From Rhodoplanes sp963840055 (lineage in GTDB: Bacteria; Pseudomonadota; Alphaproteobacteria; Rhizobiales; Xanthobacteraceae), in assembly GCA_963840055.1 (NCBI GenBank), contig CAWIXM010000029.1:154139-218138 (forward strand): DNA of 64,000 nucleotides. The letters run 5' to 3'. The number at the start of each line of letters is the position of its first letter. The first letter of the stretch is position 1. Below are positions 8,105 to 16,263 of this stretch, piece after piece. The notes under the pieces are model-generated. The model did not search any database, was not told the origin of the DNA, and saw only the letters and a list, made by a program, of their open reading frames with translations. Both the position numbers and the translations under genes were made by a program.

Positions 8105-9814
8105 ATGCGCGTCTACGAAGCAATTGTCCGTGGACTCGAGGGCATCGGTGTCGAGGCCGCATTTGGCGGCGCTGGCGAGAATGCCGCCGGGATGATGGTT
8201 GCGCTCAAGCATTCCAATAAAATCCGGGGGATCATCACACGTCACGAGCAGGCGGCTTCGTTCATGGCCTGCGGCTATGCGATGTTCACCAACAAGTTGG
8301 GCGTCTGCTGGGCGACCGCCGGACCGGGCGCGTTTAATCTGTTCTCGGGCCTCGCCGTCGCGATGTCCGACAGCTATCCGATGCTTGCGATCACCGGATA
8401 TGCATCGCTCGATTGGCGCGGAAAGGGTTCGCTCAACGAGACATCCGGTCTCAACCGCACGCCCAATTCACAAGCCATGTTCGAAGCGACAACGAAGAAA
8501 AGCTGGCTGCTGACCGACATCAACGACACGATCGACGTGCTCGAAGAGGCGGTGAACCTCGCCTTCGACGGGCGTCCCGGACCCGTCCATATACACGTGC
8601 CCGAGAACCTGACCCATCGTGGCGTTGAGGTGCACAATTACCGGGAATTGCGAATTGCCGTGAAACCCGTGTTGCCCGATCCCGCCCGCGTAACGGCGGC
8701 CGCCGATCTAATGGCCGATGCCTTTGCCAAGGGCAAGAAGGTGATCGCTCTCGTTGGATTCGGCGCCATCCGCAGCGGAGCGGGGCCGCAAATCCGTGCC
8801 TTCATCGAGCGTTTTCAGATCCCGCTTATCACCACCCTGGACGGCAAGGGTATCGTCGGCGAAAATCACCCCCTCGCTATCGGCGTGTTCTGCGACAGCG
8901 GCCATGCCAGTACGTGGAAAGCGTTCCTGGATGCGGATGTCGTGCTCGCCATCGGCAATTCGCTTAACCAGCATGCCACCTTCGGCTATCGCGACGACCT
9001 CTTCAACGGCAAGAAGCTCATCCACGTCAACATCTCCGAAATGGAGATCGACAAAGTCTACAAGGCCGATGCCGCCATCGTCGCGGATGCCAAGCCTGCG
9101 GTCGAAGCGCTTCACGCCGCCCTTGAGCCGAAGGTAAAGGAGCGGCCGCCGGCCAAAGTCGACGGACGCGACTATGAGGCTCGCCGCATTCCGCACATCG
9201 TCGGCGATATTCATCCCGGCCAGTTGGCGCAGGCGATCGGCCGCATGCTGCCCCCCGGCGGAATCGTGCTTGCCGATGCTGGAGCTCATCTTGCTTGGAT
9301 GGGCTACTACATCGAACTCGAAGAGGGCCAGAATTTCCGCAAGCCCGGCGGCTTTGGCCCGATGGCGGGCCACGTCAATGGCGCAATCGGGCTGAAGCTC
9401 GCCCATCCTGACCGCGCGGTCGTTGTCGGGTGCGGCGACGGCTGCTACAATCTCTCTGGATTCGAGCTGATGACGGCGGTCGAACACAATATCCCGATCG
9501 TCTGGATCATCTTCAACGACGGTGAGTTTAAGCTGATCAAGGCCTATCAGCTCATGGCCTATGGCAAGTCCGGCCTGGTCGAATTTCAGAACCCCGATTA
9601 CGCCGCTTACGCGCGGGCCTGCGGCGCGTCCGGCTACCGGGTGGAGACTCTCGAGGAATTCGAGGCCGCCTTTGCCGAGGCGCTGGTGCGAAATCGACCT
9701 GCCCTCATCGACGCCAAGATCACCCGCTGGGCAATCCCCAATTACAGCTCATCGCCGCAGGGTCGGCTCGCCGGGATATTCGAGGCGATTGAGCAGCGTT
9801 TGCGCGGTCACTGA
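8105..9814 (+). CDS. Thiamine-diphosphate-dependent enzyme of the acetolactate synthase-like family
   Basis: A 569-residue enzyme with the full three-domain layout of the family: N-terminal pyrimidine-binding domain with the catalytic Glu in RHEQAASFMACGYA (about residue 48), a central domain around residues 190-330 (VIALVGFGAIRSG), and a C-terminal cofactor domain with GCGDGCYNLSGFELM followed by FNDG, the metal-diphosphate motif. Such enzymes cleave or join carbon chains next to a carbonyl (2-oxo acids, 2-hydroxyacyl-CoA, oxalyl-CoA). The substrate cannot be told from sequence. It starts with a strong AGGAGG site and sits 24 bases before the catalase/dioxygenase fusion gene, so the two are probably co-transcribed. 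It is unlikely to be IlvB, since no small regulatory subunit gene is near. Confidence 0.85.
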   Translation: MRVYEAIVRGLEGIGVEAAFGGAGENAAGMMVALKHSNKIRGIITRHEQAASFMACGYAMFTNKLGVCWATAGPGAFNLFSGLAVAMSDSYPMLAITGYASLDWRGKGSLNETSGLNRTPNSQAMFEATTKKSWLLTDINDTIDVLEEAVNLAFDGRPGPVHIHVPENLTHRGVEVHNYRELRIAVKPVLPDPARVTAAADLMADAFAKGKKVIALVGFGAIRSGAGPQIRAFIERFQIPLITTLDGKGIVGENHPLAIGVFCDSGHASTWKAFLDADVVLAIGNSLNQHATFGYRDDLFNGKKLIHVNISEMEIDKVYKADAAIVADAKPAVEALHAALEPKVKERPPAKVDGRDYEARRIPHIVGDIHPGQLAQAIGRMLPPGGIVLADAGAHLAWMGYYIELEEGQNFRKPGGFGPMAGHVNGAIGLKLAHPDRAVVVGCGDGCYNLSGFELMTAVEHNIPIVWIIFNDGEFKLIKAYQLMAYGKSGLVEFQNPDYAAYARACGASGYRVETLEEFEAAFAEALVRNRPALIDAKITRWAIPNYSSSPQGRLAGIFEAIEQRLRGH

Positions 9815-9838
9815 AACGCCGCCCAATCCGCGGCAAGG

Positions 9839-12661
9839 ATGGACGCGATGCAGGAATGGCGTGAACACTACTCCGGCGGCAGCGCGGAAGCCGAGTATCG
9901 CGAGTTCCAAAAGCTCGCGCAGGACATCATGCTGGCGCAGCTCAAGTCGCGAACAGCCGCGAAGCTGCAAAGAATTGATCGCGCTTTCCATGCCAAGGCA
10001 ACGCTGGCGCTTGATGGCGCCGAGTTGCGTTTCCTCGATACGCTGCCCCCCGACCTGATCGCTGGTCATATACGGCCTGGCGCTTCATACGCCGCCATCG
10101 TGCGGTTTTCCAATGCCGCAAGCGTTGGAACGGATGACAATAAGCCTGATCTGCGCGGCCTCGCGATCCGTTACACTGTTTCTGAAAACGAACACCACGA
10201 CTTGCTCGCGACCAATTTCCCCGTTTCCCATGCCCGCGATGCGCATCAGTTTGTCGCCTTCGCAGTAGCGGTTGCCGGGGGACGGCTGTCGCGGGTCTGG
10301 GGGCTTTTCACGCTGCTTTTTACACTGGGCCCCTCCGAAACAATTCGCATGCTGCGCAACATTGCAGCCGGACGCCAACACCAGCCCACGAGCGTTGCCC
10401 TCGAATCCTATTGGAGCCGCGGCGCCATCCGCTGGGGCGACATACTTGCGGTCCGCTATCTTCTCCGTCCGGAGCCTGGGGCAAAGCCGGCGCCGGTTCC
10501 AACCGGCCGCGACTCTGAATATCTCTCACACGAAGCCGCAAGCCGCTTGGCTGAAGGCCCAATCCGGCTCGAACTCTGCATCCAGCGCTTCATCGACGAA
10601 AAGACGACGCCCATCGAGGACACGTCGGTTGAGTGGCTCGCTCGGGCGACGCCGCCGGTGCCCGTCGCCATCCTGACAATCCCCAAGCAGGACGTAAGTC
10701 TCGCCACAACGCGAGCGCGGTGGCGCGAGATCGAGGAGATGGCCTTCAATCCTTGGAATACGACGGACGAGTTTCGCCCGCTCGGCAATCTCAACCGCGC
10801 CCGCAAAGCCGCTTATGGCGCGAGCGCCGCGCACCGACGCGGTTGGAGTTTCAAAGAGAAGGTCCCCCTTCGCAACCGGATCCTTGGCGCTGGGGCGCAC
10901 GGCCTCTTTAAAGCTGTCAACCGCTTGGTCGAATGGCACAGATTGCCGCTGCGCACGAGCCTGCTCAATCTCGATGTATTGCGCAGTGAATTGCGCAAGG
11001 AAAATCTCATTGACACGGAACCGCACGAAGCGCCGCCCCAAGCGCGTAACGTGCCGCCGCCGCCGCTTGAGGAAATGCGCACCACGCGCAGCTTCGACGG
11101 AAGCTATAACGACCTTTCGGCGCCGAAGATGGGTGCGGTCGGCTCGGCGTTCGGACACAATCTCAAGCCCGATTTCTCCCAGGATGTCGAAGAGCCGAAC
11201 CCGATTACGGTCAGCCGCGAACTTCTGCATCGCAACGTTTTCCTGCCAGCACGCTCGCTCAATCTCCTTGCGGCGGCGTGGATCCAGTTCCAGGTGCACG
11301 ACTGGGTCGTCCACGCCCGCTATCCGCTCGGCGAAAAGGATGTGAAGGTCCCCCTGCCCAAGGGAGTCGATGCTTGGCTGAATGTCGTGAACGGCCAGCC
11401 GGAAGGCGTCATGCGGATCGCCGGCAACAAGTCCCTCGATAGCGATGACCCGCGGCTCTTTGCCAACGAGGTTTCCCATTGGTGGGACGGTTCGGAGGTC
11501 TATGGTGCGAACTCCAAGGCGGCACGCGCTCTTCGCGAGGGTCCGAAGATTTTTCTTCCCGACGGCTATCTGCCGGAGGACGTCAAGGGCTTCGAGATCA
11601 CCGGCTTCAGGGAAAGTTGGTGGTTAGGCTTGAGCGGCCTTCACACGCTCTTTACGCGCGAACACAACGTCCTTTGCGACGAATTGCGAGCGCACTATCC
11701 GTTGTGGAGCGATGATCAAGTCTACAACACGGCAAGGCTCATCGTTTCGGCCCTGATCGCCAAAATCCATACAGTCGAATGGACGCCGGCTATCCTGGCG
11801 ACCAGAACGATCGACGTGGGGCTCCACGCCAACTGGAACGGCCCGCCGGCCAACGACTGGCTGACCAGGCTCGGGATCTGGGCCATCGACGCCCACGCGG
11901 CGACCGGGATTCCCCAGACACGCCCCGATCATCACGGCGCCCCGTACTGCCTGACCGAGGATTTCGTAACCGTCTACCGGCTTCACGCGCTGATACCGGA
12001 CGACTACGTCTTTTATGACTGCCACACCGGCGAAAAGCGTGGTGAGAAGACCTTTCTCGATATCCAGGGCGCCAACGCGGACGATGAGCTGCGCCGCCTC
12101 AGGCTGCACAATCTTCTATACTCTTTCGGCATCGCCCATCCCGGCGCCATAACTCTGCACAACAACCCTCGCTCGCTCGAAGGCTTCGAGCGCGACGGCG
12201 AGCGCTTCGATCTATCGGTTGTCGACATCGTCCGCACCCGACGGCGCGGCGTTCCGCGCTACAACGATTTTCGCGCCGGGCTCCACAAGCCTCGCATTAC
12301 GCGGTGGGAGGATATCTGCAACGATCCGGAGTCGGTGCGCATCATGCGTGACATCTACCGGGGCGACATCGACAAGGTCGACACCATGGTGGGGCTGTTC
12401 GCCGAGCCGTGCCCGCAGGGGTTCGGCTTCTCCGACACAGCGTTCCGCATCTTTATCCTAATGGCGACGCGCAGGCTCCAGAGCGACCGGTTCCTCACGG
12501 TCGATTTTCGGCCCGAAATCTACTCGCCGCTCGGCATGGACTGGATCGCCAACAACGGCATGACCAGCGTCATCCTACGTCACTGTCCCGAGCTCGCCGC
12601 CGTGTTGCCGCGCGAGGCGAGCGCATTCGCACCGTGGCGGCCAGTGGCGGCTCAGCGATAG
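9839..12661 (+). CDS. Fusion of catalase-like haem domain with alpha-dioxygenase-like haem peroxidase
   Basis: A 940-residue protein with two haem modules. Residues about 1-350 resemble small catalase-related proteins: distal His51 in RAFHAK, the VRFSNA...PDLRGLAIR core (about 88-118), and a candidate haem-ligand Tyr326 in RKAAYGASAAHR. Residues about 420-930 resemble animal haem peroxidases, closest by eye to fatty-acid alpha-dioxygenases: distal His487 in AAAWIQFQVHDW, SHWWDGSEVYG, FTREHNVLCDEL, AKIHTVEWTPAIL, and catalytic-type Tyr713 with proximal His716 in VYRLHALIPD. All key residues are present in both halves. By analogy with coral allene oxide synthase-lipoxygenase fusions, one half may make a fatty-acid hydroperoxide and the other convert it; this is inference. 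No signal peptide, so probably cytoplasmic. Confidence 0.85.
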   Translation: MDAMQEWREHYSGGSAEAEYREFQKLAQDIMLAQLKSRTAAKLQRIDRAFHAKATLALDGAELRFLDTLPPDLIAGHIRPGASYAAIVRFSNAASVGTDDNKPDLRGLAIRYTVSENEHHDLLATNFPVSHARDAHQFVAFAVAVAGGRLSRVWGLFTLLFTLGPSETIRMLRNIAAGRQHQPTSVALESYWSRGAIRWGDILAVRYLLRPEPGAKPAPVPTGRDSEYLSHEAASRLAEGPIRLELCIQRFIDEKTTPIEDTSVEWLARATPPVPVAILTIPKQDVSLATTRARWREIEEMAFNPWNTTDEFRPLGNLNRARKAAYGASAAHRRGWSFKEKVPLRNRILGAGAHGLFKAVNRLVEWHRLPLRTSLLNLDVLRSELRKENLIDTEPHEAPPQARNVPPPPLEEMRTTRSFDGSYNDLSAPKMGAVGSAFGHNLKPDFSQDVEEPNPITVSRELLHRNVFLPARSLNLLAAAWIQFQVHDWVVHARYPLGEKDVKVPLPKGVDAWLNVVNGQPEGVMRIAGNKSLDSDDPRLFANEVSHWWDGSEVYGANSKAARALREGPKIFLPDGYLPEDVKGFEITGFRESWWLGLSGLHTLFTREHNVLCDELRAHYPLWSDDQVYNTARLIVSALIAKIHTVEWTPAILATRTIDVGLHANWNGPPANDWLTRLGIWAIDAHAATGIPQTRPDHHGAPYCLTEDFVTVYRLHALIPDDYVFYDCHTGEKRGEKTFLDIQGANADDELRRLRLHNLLYSFGIAHPGAITLHNNPRSLEGFERDGERFDLSVVDIVRTRRRGVPRYNDFRAGLHKPRITRWEDICNDPESVRIMRDIYRGDIDKVDTMVGLFAEPCPQGFGFSDTAFRIFILMATRRLQSDRFLTVDFRPEIYSPLGMDWIANNGMTSVILRHCPELAAVLPREASAFAPWRPVAAQR

Positions 12662-12676
12662 AGTGGGAGTTGACCG

Positions 12677-14047
12677 ATGACAGATGACGGGCACGGCCAC
12701 GCCGGCTTGAGCAAGCTGCTCTCCCGGCCGTTGATCGACGCAATTTTTCGACGCCGCACTCACCGGGTCAGCCGTGGCGCTCAGGTGGTGGCCGGGTCGA
12801 TGAGTTACACGCCGGACAATCCCCCGCAGCCTCTGTCGAACCTCGAAGAGGCGCTGCTGGTCGCGACGACCGGTTGCACGGGTCTCACTATGCCCGATCG
12901 GCCCTTTGCTGATCCCCGGGACGGAACGCCGATCATGGCGAAGCCGAACGTCAACATGGCCGGCCGCACCGCCGGCAGCCCCGACAACGCGCAAGGCACG
13001 CACTTCTTTCTCATCAACGACACGGGAACCTATTTCTTGCGCAAGCTGGCGCCGCCCGAAGGCGAGCCCCTGCCTTTCGATGCGCCGACGCTCATCGCGC
13101 GTGCCGAGCAGGCGAAAGTGAAAATTCTTGACCGTCGCATCGACGTCCCCGGCGAACGGGATTTCCCCGCGTATCTTGATTCGAACCGCTTCCTCTCCAA
13201 CCGGCCGGGGACGACCATTCTCTTCCCCGTCGTCGATCTCTCGCACCAATACATCAACGGCATGATGTATCTGCTCACCCAGCCGGCGGGCGTCCGACCC
13301 ACCATTGTCGACGATCGCAATTTCTATCGCGTTGCTGGCGTGAAAAAATGGGTGAAGAACGGTTTCCTCAACAAGGACCTCAAAGTGCCGCTCGGCATCA
13401 TTTGGGCCATGCGTACCCAGATTGAAGCGGACCTGCTTATTCAGAACCTGTTCCTCACCGCCGACGCCATGGGACTCGGCGCCTGGATCCACGGATCGAT
13501 TTCGCCGCCCGTGCTCCTGGGTGATCCCAAGTTCCGAAAGACTTACGGCAAGATGCTGGATTTCGATTTTGTCGTGCCGAAATGGAAAATCATGGATCTG
13601 CTGCGATGGCACGTGCCATTGCCGCGCTTTGCCGATCTCCGTTCGAACGCCGTCGGCTTGAGGCACAAGGGCGAAATACTGATTAAGGGAATGTGCCCGC
13701 CCTACTACGACAGCATGAGTGAAGCCGTCGACGCGGTGGTTGCGGAAAAATTCGGTCCCCATGGAATATATCGAGACCGCGCATTGTTTGAGAAAATCTA
13801 TAAGGGAGATTTTGGCGACCGCTATCTGGCCGAGGCCAGCGATTACACCGCCGACGTCATCGAATGTACCCGTGACCTTTGCAACTATATCTACGAAACT
13901 CACGGGCGCTTCCCGGCCCACTGCGAGACGATCCATGTCCCCGGCATCTGGCTGCAGGTGCATCATGTCGAGGAGAACTACTACGATCGCTTCTTCAAGA
14001 GCGGACTGACGGCGGTGCATAGAGATCATCAGCGCGATTGGCATTAA
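12677..14047 (+). CDS. Large nitroreductase-fold protein, function unknown
   Basis: A 456-residue protein whose start, 15 bases after the fusion gene, implies the same operon. Recognisable parts are an arginine-rich RRRTHR at 25-30 leading to MSYTPDNPPQPLSNLEEALLVATTG, and a later LFLTADAMGLGAWIHGSI with hydrophobic spacing; both are reminiscent of the FMN-binding core of nitroreductases. The family core is only about 200 residues, so over half of this protein is extra, including a C-terminal region with two cysteines (IECTRDLCNYIYE) and a histidine cluster (HVPGIWLQVHHVEENYY). The assignment is by eye and moderate. If it binds FMN it could reduce a product of the haem fusion protein, such as an unsaturated carbonyl. 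Confidence 0.6.
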   Translation: MTDDGHGHAGLSKLLSRPLIDAIFRRRTHRVSRGAQVVAGSMSYTPDNPPQPLSNLEEALLVATTGCTGLTMPDRPFADPRDGTPIMAKPNVNMAGRTAGSPDNAQGTHFFLINDTGTYFLRKLAPPEGEPLPFDAPTLIARAEQAKVKILDRRIDVPGERDFPAYLDSNRFLSNRPGTTILFPVVDLSHQYINGMMYLLTQPAGVRPTIVDDRNFYRVAGVKKWVKNGFLNKDLKVPLGIIWAMRTQIEADLLIQNLFLTADAMGLGAWIHGSISPPVLLGDPKFRKTYGKMLDFDFVVPKWKIMDLLRWHVPLPRFADLRSNAVGLRHKGEILIKGMCPPYYDSMSEAVDAVVAEKFGPHGIYRDRALFEKIYKGDFGDRYLAEASDYTADVIECTRDLCNYIYETHGRFPAHCETIHVPGIWLQVHHVEENYYDRFFKSGLTAVHRDHQRDWH

Positions 14048-14284
14048 TGTCCTGAGAGTGATTGGAGGGATGTGGAGGGGTGGATTTCTGTCTCATGTAG
14101 CCGCGACCGTCGTGCGGCTGCGCGATATTTCCTCGACACGCTGCCCTATAACGCCATACGACGGCTAGCGATGCATATTGGAGCGGAGTGCCTGTGGTGA
14201 CTTGCCTCGGCTCAACATTTTCAGGACCCGTATGCGCAAGCCTGCTGACGGCGGTCGGCCTCCCTGAGTTGACCGTCATCTGAC

Positions 14285-15332
14285 ATGAAAAAGCGCATCA
14301 CCATCCGCCGGCCGGACGACTGGCACCTGCATGTGCGCGACGGCGCCATGCTCGCGGCCGTGCTGCCATGCACGGCGCGGCACTTCGCCCGCGCGATCAT
14401 CATGCCCAATCTCGTACCGCCGGTGGTCACCGCCGCGGACGCGATCGCCTATCGCACGCGCATCCTCGCGGCACTCCCCGAAGGCGCGGCCTTCACGCCG
14501 CTGATGACCTGCTATCTCACCGACACGACCGACCCGGACGATCTCGAACGCGGTTTTCGCGGCGGCGTGTTTGCAGCCGCGAAGCTCTACCCCGCCCATG
14601 CCACCACGAATTCCGCCTCCGGCGTCACTGACATCGCCAAGGCGTATCCGGTGTTCGCGCGCATGGAAAAAATCGGCATGCCGCTCCTCATGCATGGCGA
14701 GGATGTGGCCGACGACGTCGATGTGTTCGACCGCGAGCGCGTGTTTATCGACCGCACGCTGCTGCCGCTCCTGACGGCGTTTCCCGGCCTGCGCATGGTG
14801 TTGGAGCATCTATCGACGAAAGAGGCGGTGGAGGTGGTGCGCAGCGCCGCGCCCCAACTCGCCGGCACCATCACGCCACATCACCTGACGGAGACGCGCA
14901 CCGACATGCTCGGCGCGGGGCTGAGGCCGGACCTCTACTGCATGCCGGTAATCAAGACCGCCGCCGACAGAGCGGCGCTGCGCGCCGCCGCGACCTCCGG
15001 CGAGGCGTGCTTTTTCCTCGGCACCGACTCGGCGCCGCACCAGGTCGCGCGCAAAGTATGCAGCCGTTTGCTCGGCCGGTGTGTTCAATGCGCCGGTTGC
15101 GCTTGCGATCTATGTGCAGGTGTTCGAAGAGGAGAACGCGCTCGACCGGCTGGAGGCGTTCGCCTCCTTGAACGGCCCGAGGCACTACCGCCTGCCGCCG
15201 AACGAGAGCACGATAACGCTCGAATGCACGCCCTGGACGGTGCCGGACCACGTCGGCGTCGCCGGCGTCGAGGAGCGGGTCACCGTCTATCACGGCGGGG
15301 AGACCCCGCCCTGGCGGGTCGTGAACGAATGA
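14285..15332 (+). pseudogene. pyrC: Dihydroorotase PyrC, reading frame broken near the C-terminus
   Basis: Type II dihydroorotase, third step of pyrimidine synthesis. The first 260 residues are convincing: DDWHLHVRDG with two metal histidines, AAKLYPAHATTNS with the lysine to be carbamylated, LMHGEDV, VLEHLSTKEAV, TPHHLTETRTDML and FFLGTDSAPH. At about 15056-15058 one extra base (AAAGTATG for AAATATG) shifts the frame. The rest, YAAVCSAGVFNAPVALA to a stop at 15332, continues in another frame and matches the family end. The uncorrected frame runs on to 15340 as an unrelated tail. Since the gene is normally essential for growth without uracil and pyrE and pyrD follow intact, an error in the sequence is more likely than true loss. 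Confidence 0.88.
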
Positions 15333-15413
15333 GCCTATAGAATGCGCCGGGGCTGCGGATGCCGCGTGCAACGCGCCGACGGCCGGTGAACGAACGCAAC
15401 CAAGGAATACAGC

Positions 15414-16112
15414 ATGACCCCGACCGGATTTCCCGACAAATCGGTGATGGCGGAGCTGACCGCAAAGACTCTGCTCGAGGTCGAAGCGGTCCGCTTCATG
15501 ACCGACAAGCCCTTCATCTTCACCTCCGGCTGGGCAAGTCCGGTCTATACCGACTGCCGCCGCCTGATCTCGTTTCCGCGCGCACGCTCCTCGCTGATCG
15601 ACTTCGGCGCCGCGACCCTGTTCCGCGACGCGGGGTTTGAGCAATTCGATAGCGTCGCTGGCGGCGAGACGGCGGGCATTCCCTTCGCCGCCTGGATGGC
15701 GGACAAGCTCGCTCTGCCCATGCTCTATGTGCGCAAGAAAGCGAAAGGGTTCGGCCGCAATGCGCTGATCGAGGGCCATCTCGTCGAGGGCCAGCGCGTG
15801 TTGCTGGTCGAAGACATGACCACCGACGGCCGTAGCAAGGTGCATTTCTGCAATGGGCTGCGCGAGGCGGGCGCGCGGGTCGAGCATATCCTCGTGTTCT
15901 TCTTCTACGATATTTTCCCCGAGAGCCGGCAGATCCTCGGCGACCTCGGCGTCAAGCTGCATGCGCTCGCGACCTGGTGGGACGTCATCGCGGTCGCCAA
16001 GGCGAGCGACAAGTTCGATGCGAAAATGCTGGCGGAGGTCGAGAAGTTCATGCACGACCCGGCCGGCTGGTCGAAAGCGCATGGCGGGATCGCCAAGCCC
16101 GCCGCGGAGTAG
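15414..16112 (+). CDS. pyrE: Orotate phosphoribosyltransferase
   Basis: Joins orotate to PRPP to give orotidine 5'-phosphate, step five of pyrimidine synthesis. The 232-residue protein has the PRPP-binding motif VLLVEDMTTDGRSK, the flexible-loop segment RKKAKGFGRNALIEG and the substrate-side FTSGWASPVYTDCR. The ATG at 15414 gives the alphaproteobacterial length with the N-terminal MTPTGFPDKS. It lies about 80 bases after pyrC and about 150 before pyrD, so the three pyrimidine genes form a cluster on one strand, separated before pyrD by a palindromic repeat. Confidence 0.94.
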   Translation: MTPTGFPDKSVMAELTAKTLLEVEAVRFMTDKPFIFTSGWASPVYTDCRRLISFPRARSSLIDFGAATLFRDAGFEQFDSVAGGETAGIPFAAWMADKLALPMLYVRKKAKGFGRNALIEGHLVEGQRVLLVEDMTTDGRSKVHFCNGLREAGARVEHILVFFFYDIFPESRQILGDLGVKLHALATWWDVIAVAKASDKFDAKMLAEVEKFMHDPAGWSKAHGGIAKPAAE

Positions 16113-16147
16113 CCGATGCGCGGCCTCATTGCGCATGCCCATGCAGT

Positions 16148-16243
16148 CATTCCGGGTCGCCGTGCAACGGCGAGCCCGGAATCCATGCTCACTAATAGGG
16201 CTATGGATTCCGGGCTCCCTCGCTACGCTCGGGCCCCGGAATG
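16148..16243 (+). repeat. Inverted repeat between pyrE and pyrD
   Basis: Arms of the form CATTCCGGG...GCCCGGAATCC (16148-16184) are followed by an inverted second copy, GGATTCCGGGCTC to CCCGGAATGAT (16205-16243). The second copy has an inner hairpin CCCTCG-CTA-CGCTCGGG-like. This is a third palindromic family in the window. The ends lie about 36 bases after the pyrE stop and 20 bases before the pyrD ATG. Confidence 0.8.
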
Positions 16244-16263
16244 ATCACTGGTTCATTGGTCTG

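Noticed and set aside
8105..9814. Naming the ThDP enzyme as acetolactate synthase IlvB
   Set aside because: No regulatory subunit gene is near and the operon context is unlike branched-chain amino-acid synthesis; the family has many other activities.
16148..16243. Reading the pyrE-pyrD palindromes as a terminator
   Set aside because: The arms are not followed by a T-run, and pyrD continues on the same strand; the repeat-family reading explains the structure better.
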